From Hymenobacter aerilatus (GTDB taxonomy: Bacteria; Bacteroidota; Bacteroidia; Cytophagales; Hymenobacteraceae): a stretch of 64,000 bases of DNA. The notes below the pieces were generated by a model. The model searched no databases and was not told where the DNA came from. It was given only the letters and a program-made list of their open reading frames with translations. Location: the NCBI RefSeq assembly GCF_022921095.1, contig NZ_CP095053.1, positions 2,956,501-3,020,500 of the forward strand. Direction: 5' to 3'. Shown here piece by piece: positions 7,978 through 15,920 of the stretch. The position numbers and the translations under genes were made by a program. Within the stretch, counting starts at the first letter, position 1; every line of letters starts with the position of its first letter.

Positions 7978-8991
7978 ATGAGCAACCGCACCATTTTGCT
8001 GGCCAGCCGCCCCCAAGGCAAGCCTACCCCGGATACCTTCCGTTTCGAAGACCGTGAGCGGCCTACCCCCTCCAAGGGGCAGGTGCTGCTAAAAACCCTG
8101 TATGTTTCCGTTGACCCCTACATGCGCGGCCGCATGAGCGACGCCAAATCCTACGTGCCGCCTTTCGAGGTAGGTCAGCCAATCAGCGGCGGCGTGGTGG
8201 CCGAGGTAGTGGAAAGCCAGCACCCTGAGCTGGCGGTAGGCACCGTGGTAACCGGCAACCTACCCTGGCAGGAGTATAGCCTGTCGGATGGCAAGGGCCT
8301 GACACCAGTGCCTACCGATGGGCCGCCCATCAGCTACTACCTGGGCGTGCTGGGCATGCCGGGCCTCACGGCTTATTTCGGGCTGCTTGATATCTGCCGA
8401 CCCAAGGAAGGTGAAACCGTGGTAGTATCTGGTGCAGCTGGCGCCGTGGGTTCGGTGGTGGGCCAGCTAGCCAAGATCAAAGGTGCCCGCGTGGTAGGCA
8501 CCGCTGGCTCCGACGAGAAAGTGGCCTACCTCAAAGAGCTAGGCTTTGATGAAGCCATCAACTACAAAACTACCCCCAACATCGCCAAGGCCCTGGCCGA
8601 CGCCTGCCCCAACGGGGTAGATTGCTATTTCGACAACGTAGGCGGTGACATCACGGATGCTGTGTACGATTTGCTGAACACCCACGCCCGTATTGCGCTC
8701 TGCGGCCAGATATCCACCTACAATGCTGAGAAAACGCCCGTGGGCCCGCGCCCCGAAGGCAAGCTACTCAAAACTAGCTCGATGCTTCAGGGCTTCATTG
8801 TAAGCAACTACGCCAAGCGCTTCCCCGAAGGCGTGCGCGAGCTGACGCAGTGGGTAGAGCAAGGCAAACTCACCTTCGAGGAAACCTTTACAGAGGGCTT
8901 CGACCAGATTCCGGCAGCTTTTCTGGGCCTGTTTGCGGGCGAAAACACCGGCAAAGCCCTTGTGAAAGTAGCCGAGCCTAACGCAGCCTAG
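7978..8991 (+). CDS. NADP-dependent zinc-free medium-chain reductase (prostaglandin/leukotriene reductase type)
   Basis: Members of this MDR branch (curA/YncB, leukotriene B4 12-hydroxydehydrogenase) use NADPH to reduce carbon-carbon double bonds of reactive enones. The 337-residue product starts SNRTILLASRPQGKP and has the substrate-loop VDPYMRGRM. The Rossmann motif is VSGAAGAVGSVVGQLAKIKG, followed by VVGTAGSDEKVAYLKELGFD. It also has DCYFDNVGG and a C-terminal LVKV. No zinc-ligand cysteine cluster is present. The ATG at 7978 lies just past the ohr terminator, so it is a separate unit, although detoxifying peroxidation products would fit beside ohr. Confidence 0.93.
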   Translation: MSNRTILLASRPQGKPTPDTFRFEDRERPTPSKGQVLLKTLYVSVDPYMRGRMSDAKSYVPPFEVGQPISGGVVAEVVESQHPELAVGTVVTGNLPWQEYSLSDGKGLTPVPTDGPPISYYLGVLGMPGLTAYFGLLDICRPKEGETVVVSGAAGAVGSVVGQLAKIKGARVVGTAGSDEKVAYLKELGFDEAINYKTTPNIAKALADACPNGVDCYFDNVGGDITDAVYDLLNTHARIALCGQISTYNAEKTPVGPRPEGKLLKTSSMLQGFIVSNYAKRFPEGVRELTQWVEQGKLTFEETFTEGFDQIPAAFLGLFAGENTGKALVKVAEPNAA

Positions 8992-9110
8992 CTAAGGGTA
9001 CTACCCTACCCCGGAAAGCTGTACAGCTGCGATAAGGCTGGCGAGGAAATTGCAGTACCTCGCCTGAGTACCTTTTAGCAGAATTAGCCCTTTTGCTGAA
9101 TGGATGAGCA

Positions 9111-9146
9111 CAGCCCCGGCGCCTCTACGGTAGCCGGGGCTGTTTG
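9111..9146. terminator. bidirectional terminator hairpin between convergent genes
   Basis: CAGCCCCGGC (9111-9120) pairs with GCCGGGGCTG (9133-9142) across a 12-base loop, followed by TTTG. It lies between the plus-strand reductase and the minus-strand recQ, both of which end here. Confidence 0.7.
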
Positions 9147-9155
9147 CGTACAAGG

Positions 9156-11093
9156 CTATTTAGCAGCGCTTTGCCCTACCAACCGGCCATCAGAGGTGTA
9201 ACGCAGTTGCCCTAACTCTACTAGCTCCCGCAGCAAGGCAGTTACTTCGGCGGCTTCGCCGGGTGCAAACTGCGCTACCAGTTCGCGAGGGGTTTGGGGG
9301 GCAGCAGACAGCCGGCTCAGCACTTGCTCGCGTAGGGCGGGTGTGGGCGCCGGGGCCTGGGCTTTTTTCTTTTGGGCCAGGCAATAGTCGCACACGCGGC
9401 AGGGCAGGGCATCCAGCTCGCCAAAGTATTCCAGCAGCAATTGCTGGCGGCAACGGCCACCGTCGGCGTAGCGCAGTACGGCCTCGGTTTTTTCCTGGGC
9501 CAGCGCGCGGGCCTGGTTCAGGTACTTCTGATTCAGAGGCAGCTTGTCGGCATCGTGGCGAGGGGTAGTAAACAGGGCCTGGGGCGCGTCGTGGCGCGGC
9601 TGGTAGTGGATAATGTTGGCGCGATGCAGGTAGAGCAGCATTTTGCGCACCTCTACCACACTGCGGCGCAGGTGCTGGGCCAGACTATTCTCCGAAATCC
9701 GCTGAAAGCCAGTGAACAGCTCCCCGCCGTTGAAGCGTAGCAGGGCCTTAATCAGCGCATCGTGCTGGGCGTTGGCTACCTGAAAGCGGTAGAGGTCGGA
9801 GTGGTCGATGGGGATGTGCACGCGGGCGGGGTTGTGCACGGCCTCGTTCAGCTGCACAAACCCCTCGCGCCCCAGCGTGCGCAGGGCGTTGTGCGCGTCC
9901 AGCGCCTTTATGCGGTACGTTTCGGCAAACTGTTGCACATCAAAGTCAAAGGCCACTAGTTCGCCCCCGCCCACTGCCGTGCGCGAGAAGTTGGCTAGTG
10001 CCTGGTACACACGCCGCACCGTATCCAGCGGCGGGTGCGCCTGCTGGGTACGGCGTCGCAGTTCGTCGGCATCGTTGGGGCCTTGCAGCAGCACGGCAAA
10101 GGCATATTTCTCGTCGCGACCGGCGCGGCCCGCTTCCTGGTAGTAGGCCTCCAGGTTGTCGGGCGCATCGAGGTGCACTACCAGGCGCACATCGGGCTTG
10201 TCGATTCCCATGCCGAAGGCGTTGGTGGCTACTATCACGCGGGTGCGGTCCTGCATCCAGTCCAGCTGAGTGCGGTGGCGCAACTCGGCGCCCAGGCCGG
10301 CGTGGTAGGGTGCAGCCTTCACTTGGTGGTGCTGAAGGTAAGCGGCGGCATCCTCGGTCTGGCGGCGCGTGCGGGCGTATACAATGGCCGTTTTGTCGGC
10401 CCCTACCCCGCGCACTACCTCCAGCATCCGGCGGTACTTGTCCTCTGTGGCCAGCACCGAGTACGACAGATTGGGCCGGGCAAAGCTCTGTTGAAACACC
10501 CGGTAGCCCGGCCGGAAGTGCAGCTTCTCCACGATATCCTGCCGCACCTGCTCAGTAGCAGTGGCCGTGAGGGCAATAACCGGCGCATCGGGTACCAACT
10601 CACGCAGGGCGGCAATCTGGAGGTAGGGCGGCCGAAAATCGTAGCCCCACTGCGAGAGGCAGTGTGCCTCGTCGATGGCCAGCAGGCGCACGCGCATCTT
10701 CCCTACCCTGGCCCGAAACATATCCGTGAGCAGCCGCTCGGGCGACACGTACAGAAACTTCACCGGGCCGTACACGCAGTTGTCCAGCGTCTGGTCGATT
10801 TCCTGGTGGCTCATACCCGCATACACCGCCTCGGCCTTGATACCGCGTCTGCGCAGGTTTTCCACTTGGTCCTTCATCAGGGCAATAAGCGGCGACACCA
10901 CTAGGCAAAGCCCATCACGCGCCAGCGCCGGCACCTGAAAGCAGATGCTTTTGCCGCCCCCCGTGGGTAGCAGGGCCAGCGTATCCTGCCCCGCCAGCAC
11001 CGAGCGGATAATGTCTTCCTGCATGGGCCGGAACTGCTGGTGGCCCCAGGTTTGGCGGAGTACGTGCAGAATGTCGTCGGTGGCGGGCAGCAT
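9156..11093 (-). CDS. recQ: RecQ-family ATP-dependent DNA helicase without HRDC domain
   Basis: RecQ unwinds DNA 3' to 5' in recombination and fork repair. From the ATG at 11093 the product is 645 residues. It has the Q-motif region GHQQFRPMQEDIIRS, Walker A LLPTGGGKS (Lys about 48), DEAH in LLAIDEAHCLSQWG, and motif VI around YYQEAGRAGRDE. A winged-helix-like region lies about 390-500. The zinc site is C-x16-C-x2-C-x2-C (GRC...PCRVCDYC) near residues 545-570, the E. coli RecQ spacing but placed after the winged-helix-like region rather than directly after the helicase core. A second small winged-helix-like tail ends the protein; no HRDC is seen. A TTG nine bases further upstream is the alternative start, but it falls inside the promoter element. 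Confidence 0.93.
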   Translation of the reverse strand: MLPATDDILHVLRQTWGHQQFRPMQEDIIRSVLAGQDTLALLPTGGGKSICFQVPALARDGLCLVVSPLIALMKDQVENLRRRGIKAEAVYAGMSHQEIDQTLDNCVYGPVKFLYVSPERLLTDMFRARVGKMRVRLLAIDEAHCLSQWGYDFRPPYLQIAALRELVPDAPVIALTATATEQVRQDIVEKLHFRPGYRVFQQSFARPNLSYSVLATEDKYRRMLEVVRGVGADKTAIVYARTRRQTEDAAAYLQHHQVKAAPYHAGLGAELRHRTQLDWMQDRTRVIVATNAFGMGIDKPDVRLVVHLDAPDNLEAYYQEAGRAGRDEKYAFAVLLQGPNDADELRRRTQQAHPPLDTVRRVYQALANFSRTAVGGGELVAFDFDVQQFAETYRIKALDAHNALRTLGREGFVQLNEAVHNPARVHIPIDHSDLYRFQVANAQHDALIKALLRFNGGELFTGFQRISENSLAQHLRRSVVEVRKMLLYLHRANIIHYQPRHDAPQALFTTPRHDADKLPLNQKYLNQARALAQEKTEAVLRYADGGRCRQQLLLEYFGELDALPCRVCDYCLAQKKKAQAPAPTPALREQVLSRLSAAPQTPRELVAQFAPGEAAEVTALLRELVELGQLRYTSDGRLVGQSAAK

Positions 11094-11099
11094 GGAACA

Positions 11100-11107
11100 C
11101 AAAGGTA
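11100..11107 (-). promoter_or_regulatory. probable -7 element TACCTTTG for recQ, near-leaderless
   Basis: Read on the minus strand this is a perfect TAnnTTTG followed by only six bases (TGTTCC) before the recQ ATG. It supports the 11093 start and predicts a leader of almost zero length. Confidence 0.55.
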
Positions 11108-11163
11108 GGGAGGCAGGTAGGAAAGTAGTCAGATAGGTATTTCGTTCGCCTTTTTTCGAGCAG

Positions 11164-11222
11164 AAGTAACTTTTCCTTACACCACTTTGTCTATTTAGTA
11201 AAGTAACTTACGAAAGCTACTT
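11164..11222 (+). promoter_or_regulatory. candidate operator array for the MarR regulator
   Basis: The near-palindromic word AAGTAACTT occurs at 11164-11172 and 11201-11209, and AAGCTACTT (8 of 9 matching the reverse complement) at 11214-11222, ending four bases before the marR start. The last two flank ACGA. Clustering immediately before a MarR gene suggests autoregulatory binding sites. Confidence 0.45.
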
Positions 11223-11225
11223 ACT

Positions 11226-11666
11226 ATGTCTACTCCACCCGATACACTCCTACTTGCTACCGAACTACGCACCGTAGTTACCCGCTTGGTGAAAAAGCTA
11301 CGCGCTCATTCTCCCTCTCGCGAGAAACTTTCCCTTACCGAACGGTCGGTGGTGCGCTTACTCGACCAGCACTCGCAGTTGCAACCCAGCGAGATGGCTG
11401 CGTTTGAGCAGGTTACTACCCAAGCCATGTCGCAGATTATCAACCGTCTGTCGGCCCGCGGCTACCTCACGCGCCAGCCCGACCTCTCCGATGGCCGCAA
11501 AGTGCTGATTTCTCTTTCGGAGGCTGGTCAGCAGCTACTCCACACCATCCGGCAAGAGCGCGACGAGTGGCTGCACCATGTGCTGGCCGCGCAGTGCTCA
11601 GCGGCCGAGGTAGAAGCACTACGGGAAGCGCTGCCCGTATTGAGCAAACTTGTTGACACTAAATAA
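11226..11666 (+). CDS. MarR-family transcriptional regulator
   Basis: A 146-residue winged-helix regulator with the typical core: LTERSVVRLLDQHSQLQPSEMA, recognition helix VTTQAMSQIINRLSARGYL, wing RQPDLSDGRKVLISLSEAG, and a dimerisation helix at each end. It has no OhrR-like redox cysteine in the N-terminal helix, so a small ligand rather than peroxide is the likely signal. The gene precedes an MFS exporter by 38 bases on the same strand, so the pair is probably a regulated drug or metabolite efflux unit. Confidence 0.93.
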   Translation: MSTPPDTLLLATELRTVVTRLVKKLRAHSPSREKLSLTERSVVRLLDQHSQLQPSEMAAFEQVTTQAMSQIINRLSARGYLTRQPDLSDGRKVLISLSEAGQQLLHTIRQERDEWLHHVLAAQCSAAEVEALREALPVLSKLVDTK

Positions 11667-11704
11667 GCTGCGCCGGTTAGCGCCCGTGCGCTTTCGCACA
11701 ACGC

Positions 11705-12970
11705 ATGAACTTCAGTACGTTCCGGGCTTTACGAAGCCGCAATTTTCGCCTCTATTTCATGGGGCAAGCCCTATCCTTGCTGGGCACCTGGATGCAGAAA
11801 ACCGCCGTGAGCTGGGTGGTCTACTCCCTCACGCATTCTAAGCTGATGCTGGGGGTGAGTGTATTTGCTACCCTATTTCCGGCGGCCGTCTTCTCGCTGG
11901 TAGGCGGCGGCGTAGCCGACCGCTACAACCGCTACCGGGTGCTGCTTATCACCCAAGTGCTATCCATGGTGCAAGCGGCCCTGCTCACCCTCACGGTTTA
12001 TTTACAGCCCAACGGCGTCTGGAGCATCATTGGCCTAAGCGTGCTGCTGGGCATCATCAACGGCTTCGATGTACCGGCACGTCAGTCGCTGGTGCACCAA
12101 TTGGTGGAGGACAAGCGGGATCTACCCAACGCATTGGCGCTCAACTCGTCGATGGTTAATTTATCGAAATTACTGGGGCCGGCTGTGGCAGGCTTTGCGC
12201 TCGAACACATAGGTGCCACGGCTTGCTTCGGCGCCAACACTTTGAGTTTCATCGCCGTCATTGGTTCGTTGCTGGCGTTGCGTCTGCCGGCCTATATGGC
12301 AGTGCCCCATACGCAGCCTATTTTGCAAGAGCTACGTGCAGGTCTGCGCTACCTGCGCACTACGCCTCATATTCGTTTTGTGGTGCTGATGCTGGCGCTG
12401 GTAAGTCTGTTTGCGCTGCCTTTCACCACGCTCATGCCTGTGTACGCAAAAGACGTATTTGGCGGCACGGCCACCACTTTTGGGCTGCTTGATAGTGCCA
12501 TTGGGGTAGGCGCCTTTGTAGGAGCGTTGTACTTGGCCTCGCGCCCTTTCGGTACCAACCTCAACCGCGTGCTTACGCTCAACACCTTCGTGTTTGGGAT
12601 AGGGCTGATTTTGTTTTCACACGCTCCTACCTACTGGCTGGCCCTGCTGTGCATTGCAATAGGAGCCTTTGGCATGATGTCGCAGATAACGATTAGTAAT
12701 ACCCTACTGCAGACGACTGCTCGCCCCGATATGCGTGGGCGCGTCATTAGTTTCTATGTGCTGGCTTACACAGGTATGGTGCCGCTTGGCAGTCTGCTGG
12801 TAGGCTGGATCAGCCAGTACATTGGCGTACAAAATACGGTGCTGGTGCAGGGGCTGGCAGCTCTGGTGCTAGGCGCCATGCATTGGCGCGAGTTGCGCAA
12901 GCAGCCCCTGGCACCTACCGCACTCCCCCCACAAGCCAACGCCACGCAGGGCTTAGCTTTATCGAGCTAA
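11705..12970 (+). CDS. MFS transporter (EntS-like exporter family)
   Basis: A 421-residue inner-membrane protein with about 12 hydrophobic segments. It begins FSTFRALRSRNFRLYFMGQA, the typical start of the MFS_3/EntS-like exporters. It has the loop 2-3 motif GGGVADRYNRYR, the helix-4 region NGFDVPARQSLVHQLV and ALNSSMVNLSKLLGPAVAG. Such proteins export siderophores, drugs or metabolites by proton antiport. The MarR gene just upstream probably controls it; the substrate cannot be told from sequence. Confidence 0.9.
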   Translation: MNFSTFRALRSRNFRLYFMGQALSLLGTWMQKTAVSWVVYSLTHSKLMLGVSVFATLFPAAVFSLVGGGVADRYNRYRVLLITQVLSMVQAALLTLTVYLQPNGVWSIIGLSVLLGIINGFDVPARQSLVHQLVEDKRDLPNALALNSSMVNLSKLLGPAVAGFALEHIGATACFGANTLSFIAVIGSLLALRLPAYMAVPHTQPILQELRAGLRYLRTTPHIRFVVLMLALVSLFALPFTTLMPVYAKDVFGGTATTFGLLDSAIGVGAFVGALYLASRPFGTNLNRVLTLNTFVFGIGLILFSHAPTYWLALLCIAIGAFGMMSQITISNTLLQTTARPDMRGRVISFYVLAYTGMVPLGSLLVGWISQYIGVQNTVLVQGLAALVLGAMHWRELRKQPLAPTALPPQANATQGLALSS

Positions 12971-13039
12971 CAGTGACTTTTGAATTGCTTTCATCTTAAC
13001 CAGATTTCTAGTCCAATTATGCGAATGACTAGAGGCTCG

Positions 13040-13080
13040 AACGCGCTGATTGATTGATTAGCGCGTTTTTATCTTTTTTA
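13040..13080 (+). terminator. intrinsic terminator after the MFS gene
   Basis: AACGCGCT (13040-13047), loop GATTGATTGATT, AGCGCGTT (13060-13067), then TTTATCTTTTTT. The rest of the 12971-13249 gap is AT-rich and holds only the promoter of the next gene. Confidence 0.85.
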
Positions 13081-13191
13081 CATAAATCAATCATTCACAT
13101 CTCAGTCAGCAGAAACAGGCATAACCCTCTTTATCCATTATTTCATCATATAAATACCTATTTTATTGCACTATACCATTAAAAGTAACAC

Positions 13192-13199
13192 TATATTTG
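13192..13199 (+). promoter_or_regulatory. -7 promoter element TATATTTG
   Basis: A perfect TAnnTTTG with a TTG 23 bases upstream (13166-13168). It would give a leader of about 45 bases for the gene at 13250. Confidence 0.5.
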
Positions 13200-13249
13200 T
13201 CTTCAAAATTAACTACACTTTTTAGCACATTATTAATCTACAACACTCC

Positions 13250-13741
13250 ATGGAACATGAATTGATTCTTACAACTGGCAATGTAACGGCTTACTATGAT
13301 CGGGTTAATAATTGGCTTTATTTAGATTGGCACGGTGAGGTAACGCTAGACTCAATTCGCTCTAACTGCTTGCAACTGGCGCGGTGCTTTTTGCTTAGGC
13401 GGTACAAGCGTATTCTGAATGATAACACCAACGTCACGAAAATTACACCGGAGGTAGCTCCGTGGCTGGCCAACGACTTTTTGCCCTACCTGCGCTTGCT
13501 AGGCATCGAGTATATAGCCTGGATATGTTCGTCCGACATGCAAATCCAGAACGATACCGAAGCGGTTTTGGAAAAGCTTACTTCTCCGGTAGTCGCGCTC
13601 TTCGATGATATGGCCACGGCGTACGAATGGCTCAGTACAGCCCGGTTTCAATCGCCCGTTATGCTGAACACCCCACGGAGCATCACACAGATTATAACTA
13701 CTCTAAAGGAAAGGATATCCTCTATGAGCGGTCAGGCCTAG
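13250..13741 (+). CDS. small STAS/SpoIIAA-like protein, paralogue 1
   Basis: A 163-residue soluble protein with no family I can name securely. It alternates strands and helices: VTAYYDRVNNWLYLDWHGEVT, a helix to about residue 55, the strand and turn KRILNDNTNV, a helix WLANDFLPYL, a strand IAWICSS, and a final helix after LFDDMATAYEWL. The same order, the (N/A/T)-D-(N/D/H) motif after the central strand, and the closing F-x5-A-x2-W pattern recur in the proteins at 19070, 19501, 21411 and 21860. The fold resembles STAS/SpoIIAA-like domains; no Ser phosphorylation site can be assigned. It is monocistronic between two terminators. Confidence 0.7.
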   Translation: MEHELILTTGNVTAYYDRVNNWLYLDWHGEVTLDSIRSNCLQLARCFLLRRYKRILNDNTNVTKITPEVAPWLANDFLPYLRLLGIEYIAWICSSDMQIQNDTEAVLEKLTSPVVALFDDMATAYEWLSTARFQSPVMLNTPRSITQIITTLKERISSMSGQA

Positions 13742-13756
13742 ACGCCACATAAATGC

Positions 13757-13790
13757 AAAAGCCCGATTTCGAGTGAAACCGGGCTTTTTA
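13757..13790. terminator. bidirectional terminator
   Basis: AAAGCCCG and CGGGCTTT (13758-13765 / 13780-13787) with inner TTTC/GAAA pairing, flanked by A-rich and T-rich tracts. It separates two convergent genes. Confidence 0.85.
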
Positions 13791-13810
13791 TATGCAATGC
13801 GTTCTACTAC

Positions 13811-14614
13811 TTAAGCAGCGGCCGACTCGCCATTCTCACGGTCGTCGATGGCCTTCTTGAGCTTGGCAATGGCCTGCGTAGCACGCTCCTCATCAAGACG
13901 GTTGATATTCAAAAGCATCTTCGTCTTTTCCTGACGCGTAATCAGCGGGTGGTTCAGCAGACGGATGATCTCCTCCTTCTGCGAAGCAGAAGCGTACGTG
14001 ACGGCTGGAGCAGGCTGCTCGGCAGGCACGGCCTTCATAGCAGGTGCCTCGGCGGCCACGGCCGGTGCGGGCACAGGAGCAGCCGGCTGAGCAGCTACTG
14101 GAGCCTTCACCTCAGGCGTGTTGTTGCCGTAGTCCATCTCCTCTGCAGGAGTAGGCTCGTACCCGGCAGCACGAATAATCCAAGCTAGAATATTACGGTA
14201 AGCTTTGCCAATGGCACGGGTCTGGGCCATGCTCATGATAGCAAACTCCTGGTAGAACTTCTTACCGTTCTCCTTATTCGAGCACACAGCGAAGCCAGCG
14301 CCTACCGTGTGGCCCGAACGCAGGTCAAACAGCGTCACCTTGGCCTGGTATTTCAGCTCAGTTTCAGTGCTGACGTTGATAACGTGGTCCACAATGGGCA
14401 CAATGCCCAAGCGCGAGCCAGCATACTGCCAGCCTTCCACGTTCACAAACTCCTTGCCCTGCACAGTAGTCGAGAGTTTGTTGTCTTTGATAAACTTGGC
14501 CAAGTCAGTAGCCAAGTGCAACGTCTCATCCGAGCGCGCAATGTCGTAGCTTTCTACTTTGGCTTTGCGAGCGGTTTCTTTTGTAGTGTTGGTGGTCTTG
14601 GTTACTTCGCTCAT
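13811..14614 (-). CDS. conserved protein resembling phage-type single-strand annealing proteins (tentative)
   Basis: The 267-residue protein starts at ATG 14614. Residues about 25-160 are an ordered domain with VEGWQYAGSRLGIVPIVD and, at its end, SMAQTRAIGKAYRN followed by AAGYEPTPAEEMD. The A-x-T-R-A-I-G-x-A-x-R helix recalls Rad52/Erf-like annealing proteins, and the GYEPTPAEEM tail recalls phage and plasmid proteins of that sort. An Ala/Pro-rich linker (about 175-205) and a charged helical tail (QEKTKMLLNI, ATQAIAKLKKAI) follow. No recombinase, SSB or phage genes are nearby, so it may be a domesticated recombination protein. The gene is solid; the function is a weak inference. Confidence 0.6.
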   Translation of the reverse strand: MSEVTKTTNTTKETARKAKVESYDIARSDETLHLATDLAKFIKDNKLSTTVQGKEFVNVEGWQYAGSRLGIVPIVDHVINVSTETELKYQAKVTLFDLRSGHTVGAGFAVCSNKENGKKFYQEFAIMSMAQTRAIGKAYRNILAWIIRAAGYEPTPAEEMDYGNNTPEVKAPVAAQPAAPVPAPAVAAEAPAMKAVPAEQPAPAVTYASASQKEEIIRLLNHPLITRQEKTKMLLNINRLDEERATQAIAKLKKAIDDRENGESAAA

Positions 14615-15070
14615 GGCGTCTTCCCTTTAATACGTTATGTTGTTCTAATTACTAACGAATGCAGCGTGAAATAGGTGCAAAGAATCAAAGATTTTTCAAC
14701 AAATTTTATCTTTGATTTTCAGACTATTACAAACTACATATCGCTTTGTATATCCTAACAAAATTAGCAATACTAAAATTCATTTGCAAGCACTATTTAC
14801 TAAAAATATGAGATAAGCATAGTACCATACTCTGCTAGCAATTCTACCTAGTAGGTACAACCAAAAGCATACTGTAAGCACTGCTGACCACCCGCTTTAG
14901 GCCCATCACCACACAACGCAAAAAACCCGTCTCACTGTTCTAGAAACAATGAGACGGGTTACACAAACGGTCCGGGGCGGGTCGGACGCGTTGCCAGGTA
15001 CAATAACAAGGCTATAGGAGAAAGGAAAGTTCCTAGCTTGGTGCGATATACGCTTTCGTTACAGTCAGGT
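14615..15070. other. 456-base intergenic region, AT-rich, with one terminator
   Basis: The first ~250 bases are strongly AT-rich and must hold the promoter of the minus-strand gene at 13811-14614. The only clear structure is the hairpin at 14921-14960. No ORF or RNA gene was recognised. Confidence 0.6.
14921..14960. terminator. terminator hairpin downstream of lolD
   Basis: AACCCGTCTCA (14924-14934) pairs with TGAGACGGGTT (14950-14960). An A-tract on the left gives a T-tract when read on the minus strand, so it terminates lolD about 110 bases after its stop. Confidence 0.8.
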
Positions 15071-15724
15071 TTACTCCGAGATGTAGCCGTCTTTCATTGT
15101 AATGGTGCGGTCGGCCATTTCGGCCAACTGGTCGTTGTGCGTCACAATCACGAACGTTTGGCCTAGCTCCTTGCGCAGCAGAAAGAAAATCTGGTGCAGT
15201 TCCTGCGCGTTCTGCGAGTCGAGGTTGCCGGAGGGCTCGTCGGCAAAAATGATTTCTGGGGAGTTGATGAGCGCACGAGCCACCGCCGTGCGCTGCTGCT
15301 CACCGCCGCTCATCTCTGAGGGCTTGTGGTCGGCGCGGCGCTCCAGGTTCAGCATGCCCAGCAACTCGCGGGCACGCACGCGCACTTCCTTCTCCGAGCG
15401 TCCGGCTAGGTAGGCGGGTAGGCACACGTTTTCGAGGGCCGTAAACTCGGGCAATAGGTTATGAAACTGAAAGATGAAGCCGATGTGCCGATTGCGAAAG
15501 CGCGCCAGGTCCGAGCGTTTCAGCGCACTCACCGATTCTCCGTCAAATAGTACCTCGCCCGTATCGGGGTTGTCGAGCGTGCCCAGGATGTGCAGCAACG
15601 TGCTCTTGCCAGCCCCCGACGAACCAACAATACTGACGATTTCGGACTTCTCGATTGTCAGGTCAATACCTTTCAGCACCTCCAGGGAACCGTATGTCTT
15701 GCGGACGTTGATGGCTTGCAGCAC
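15071..15724 (-). CDS. lolD: LolD-type ABC transporter ATP-binding protein
   Basis: LolD is the ATPase of the LolCDE complex that releases lipoproteins from the inner membrane; the MacB ATPase is closely related. The 217-residue protein has Walker [12 protein letters not shown]-loop [18 protein letters not shown], signature MSGGEQQR, Walker [14 protein letters not shown] and the switch His in IVTHN. The lipoprotein-exporter class is recognised from the [16 protein letters not shown] stretch and the overall length. The start is GTG at 15724. No permease gene adjoins it; it is single and divergent from sucC, as often seen in Bacteroidota. Confidence 0.9.
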   Translation of the reverse strand: MLQAINVRKTYGSLEVLKGIDLTIEKSEIVSIVGSSGAGKSTLLHILGTLDNPDTGEVLFDGESVSALKRSDLARFRNRHIGFIFQFHNLLPEFTALENVCLPAYLAGRSEKEVRVRARELLGMLNLERRADHKPSEMSGGEQQRTAVARALINSPEIIFADEPSGNLDSQNAQELHQIFFLLRKELGQTFVIVTHNDQLAEMADRTITMKDGYISE

Positions 15725-15920
15725 AGCAGATGAATATAGTCGGGGTAGGAAAACAAATCTACGGAGGAAAGCCGGAGTTTGTGGTCAGGCAAAGGTCCGT
15801 TTCCGCGAAAGGTAGGGCACATGCCAAAAACCGGCCAAAGGCCCAGGTTCCGTTTCCCCCGATTATTACCTACTTTCGCGCTTACTAATACGACCCGAAT
15901 CCCATTTTCAACTGACCTCT

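Noticed and set aside
10035..10904. A 289-codon open frame opposite recQ
   Set aside because: Antisense to conserved helicase motifs, with an His/Val/Gly-rich composition typical of shadow frames.
11094..11102. TTG start of recQ nine bases upstream of the ATG
   Set aside because: It would place the start inside the TACCTTTG promoter box and adds only residues MCS without family support.
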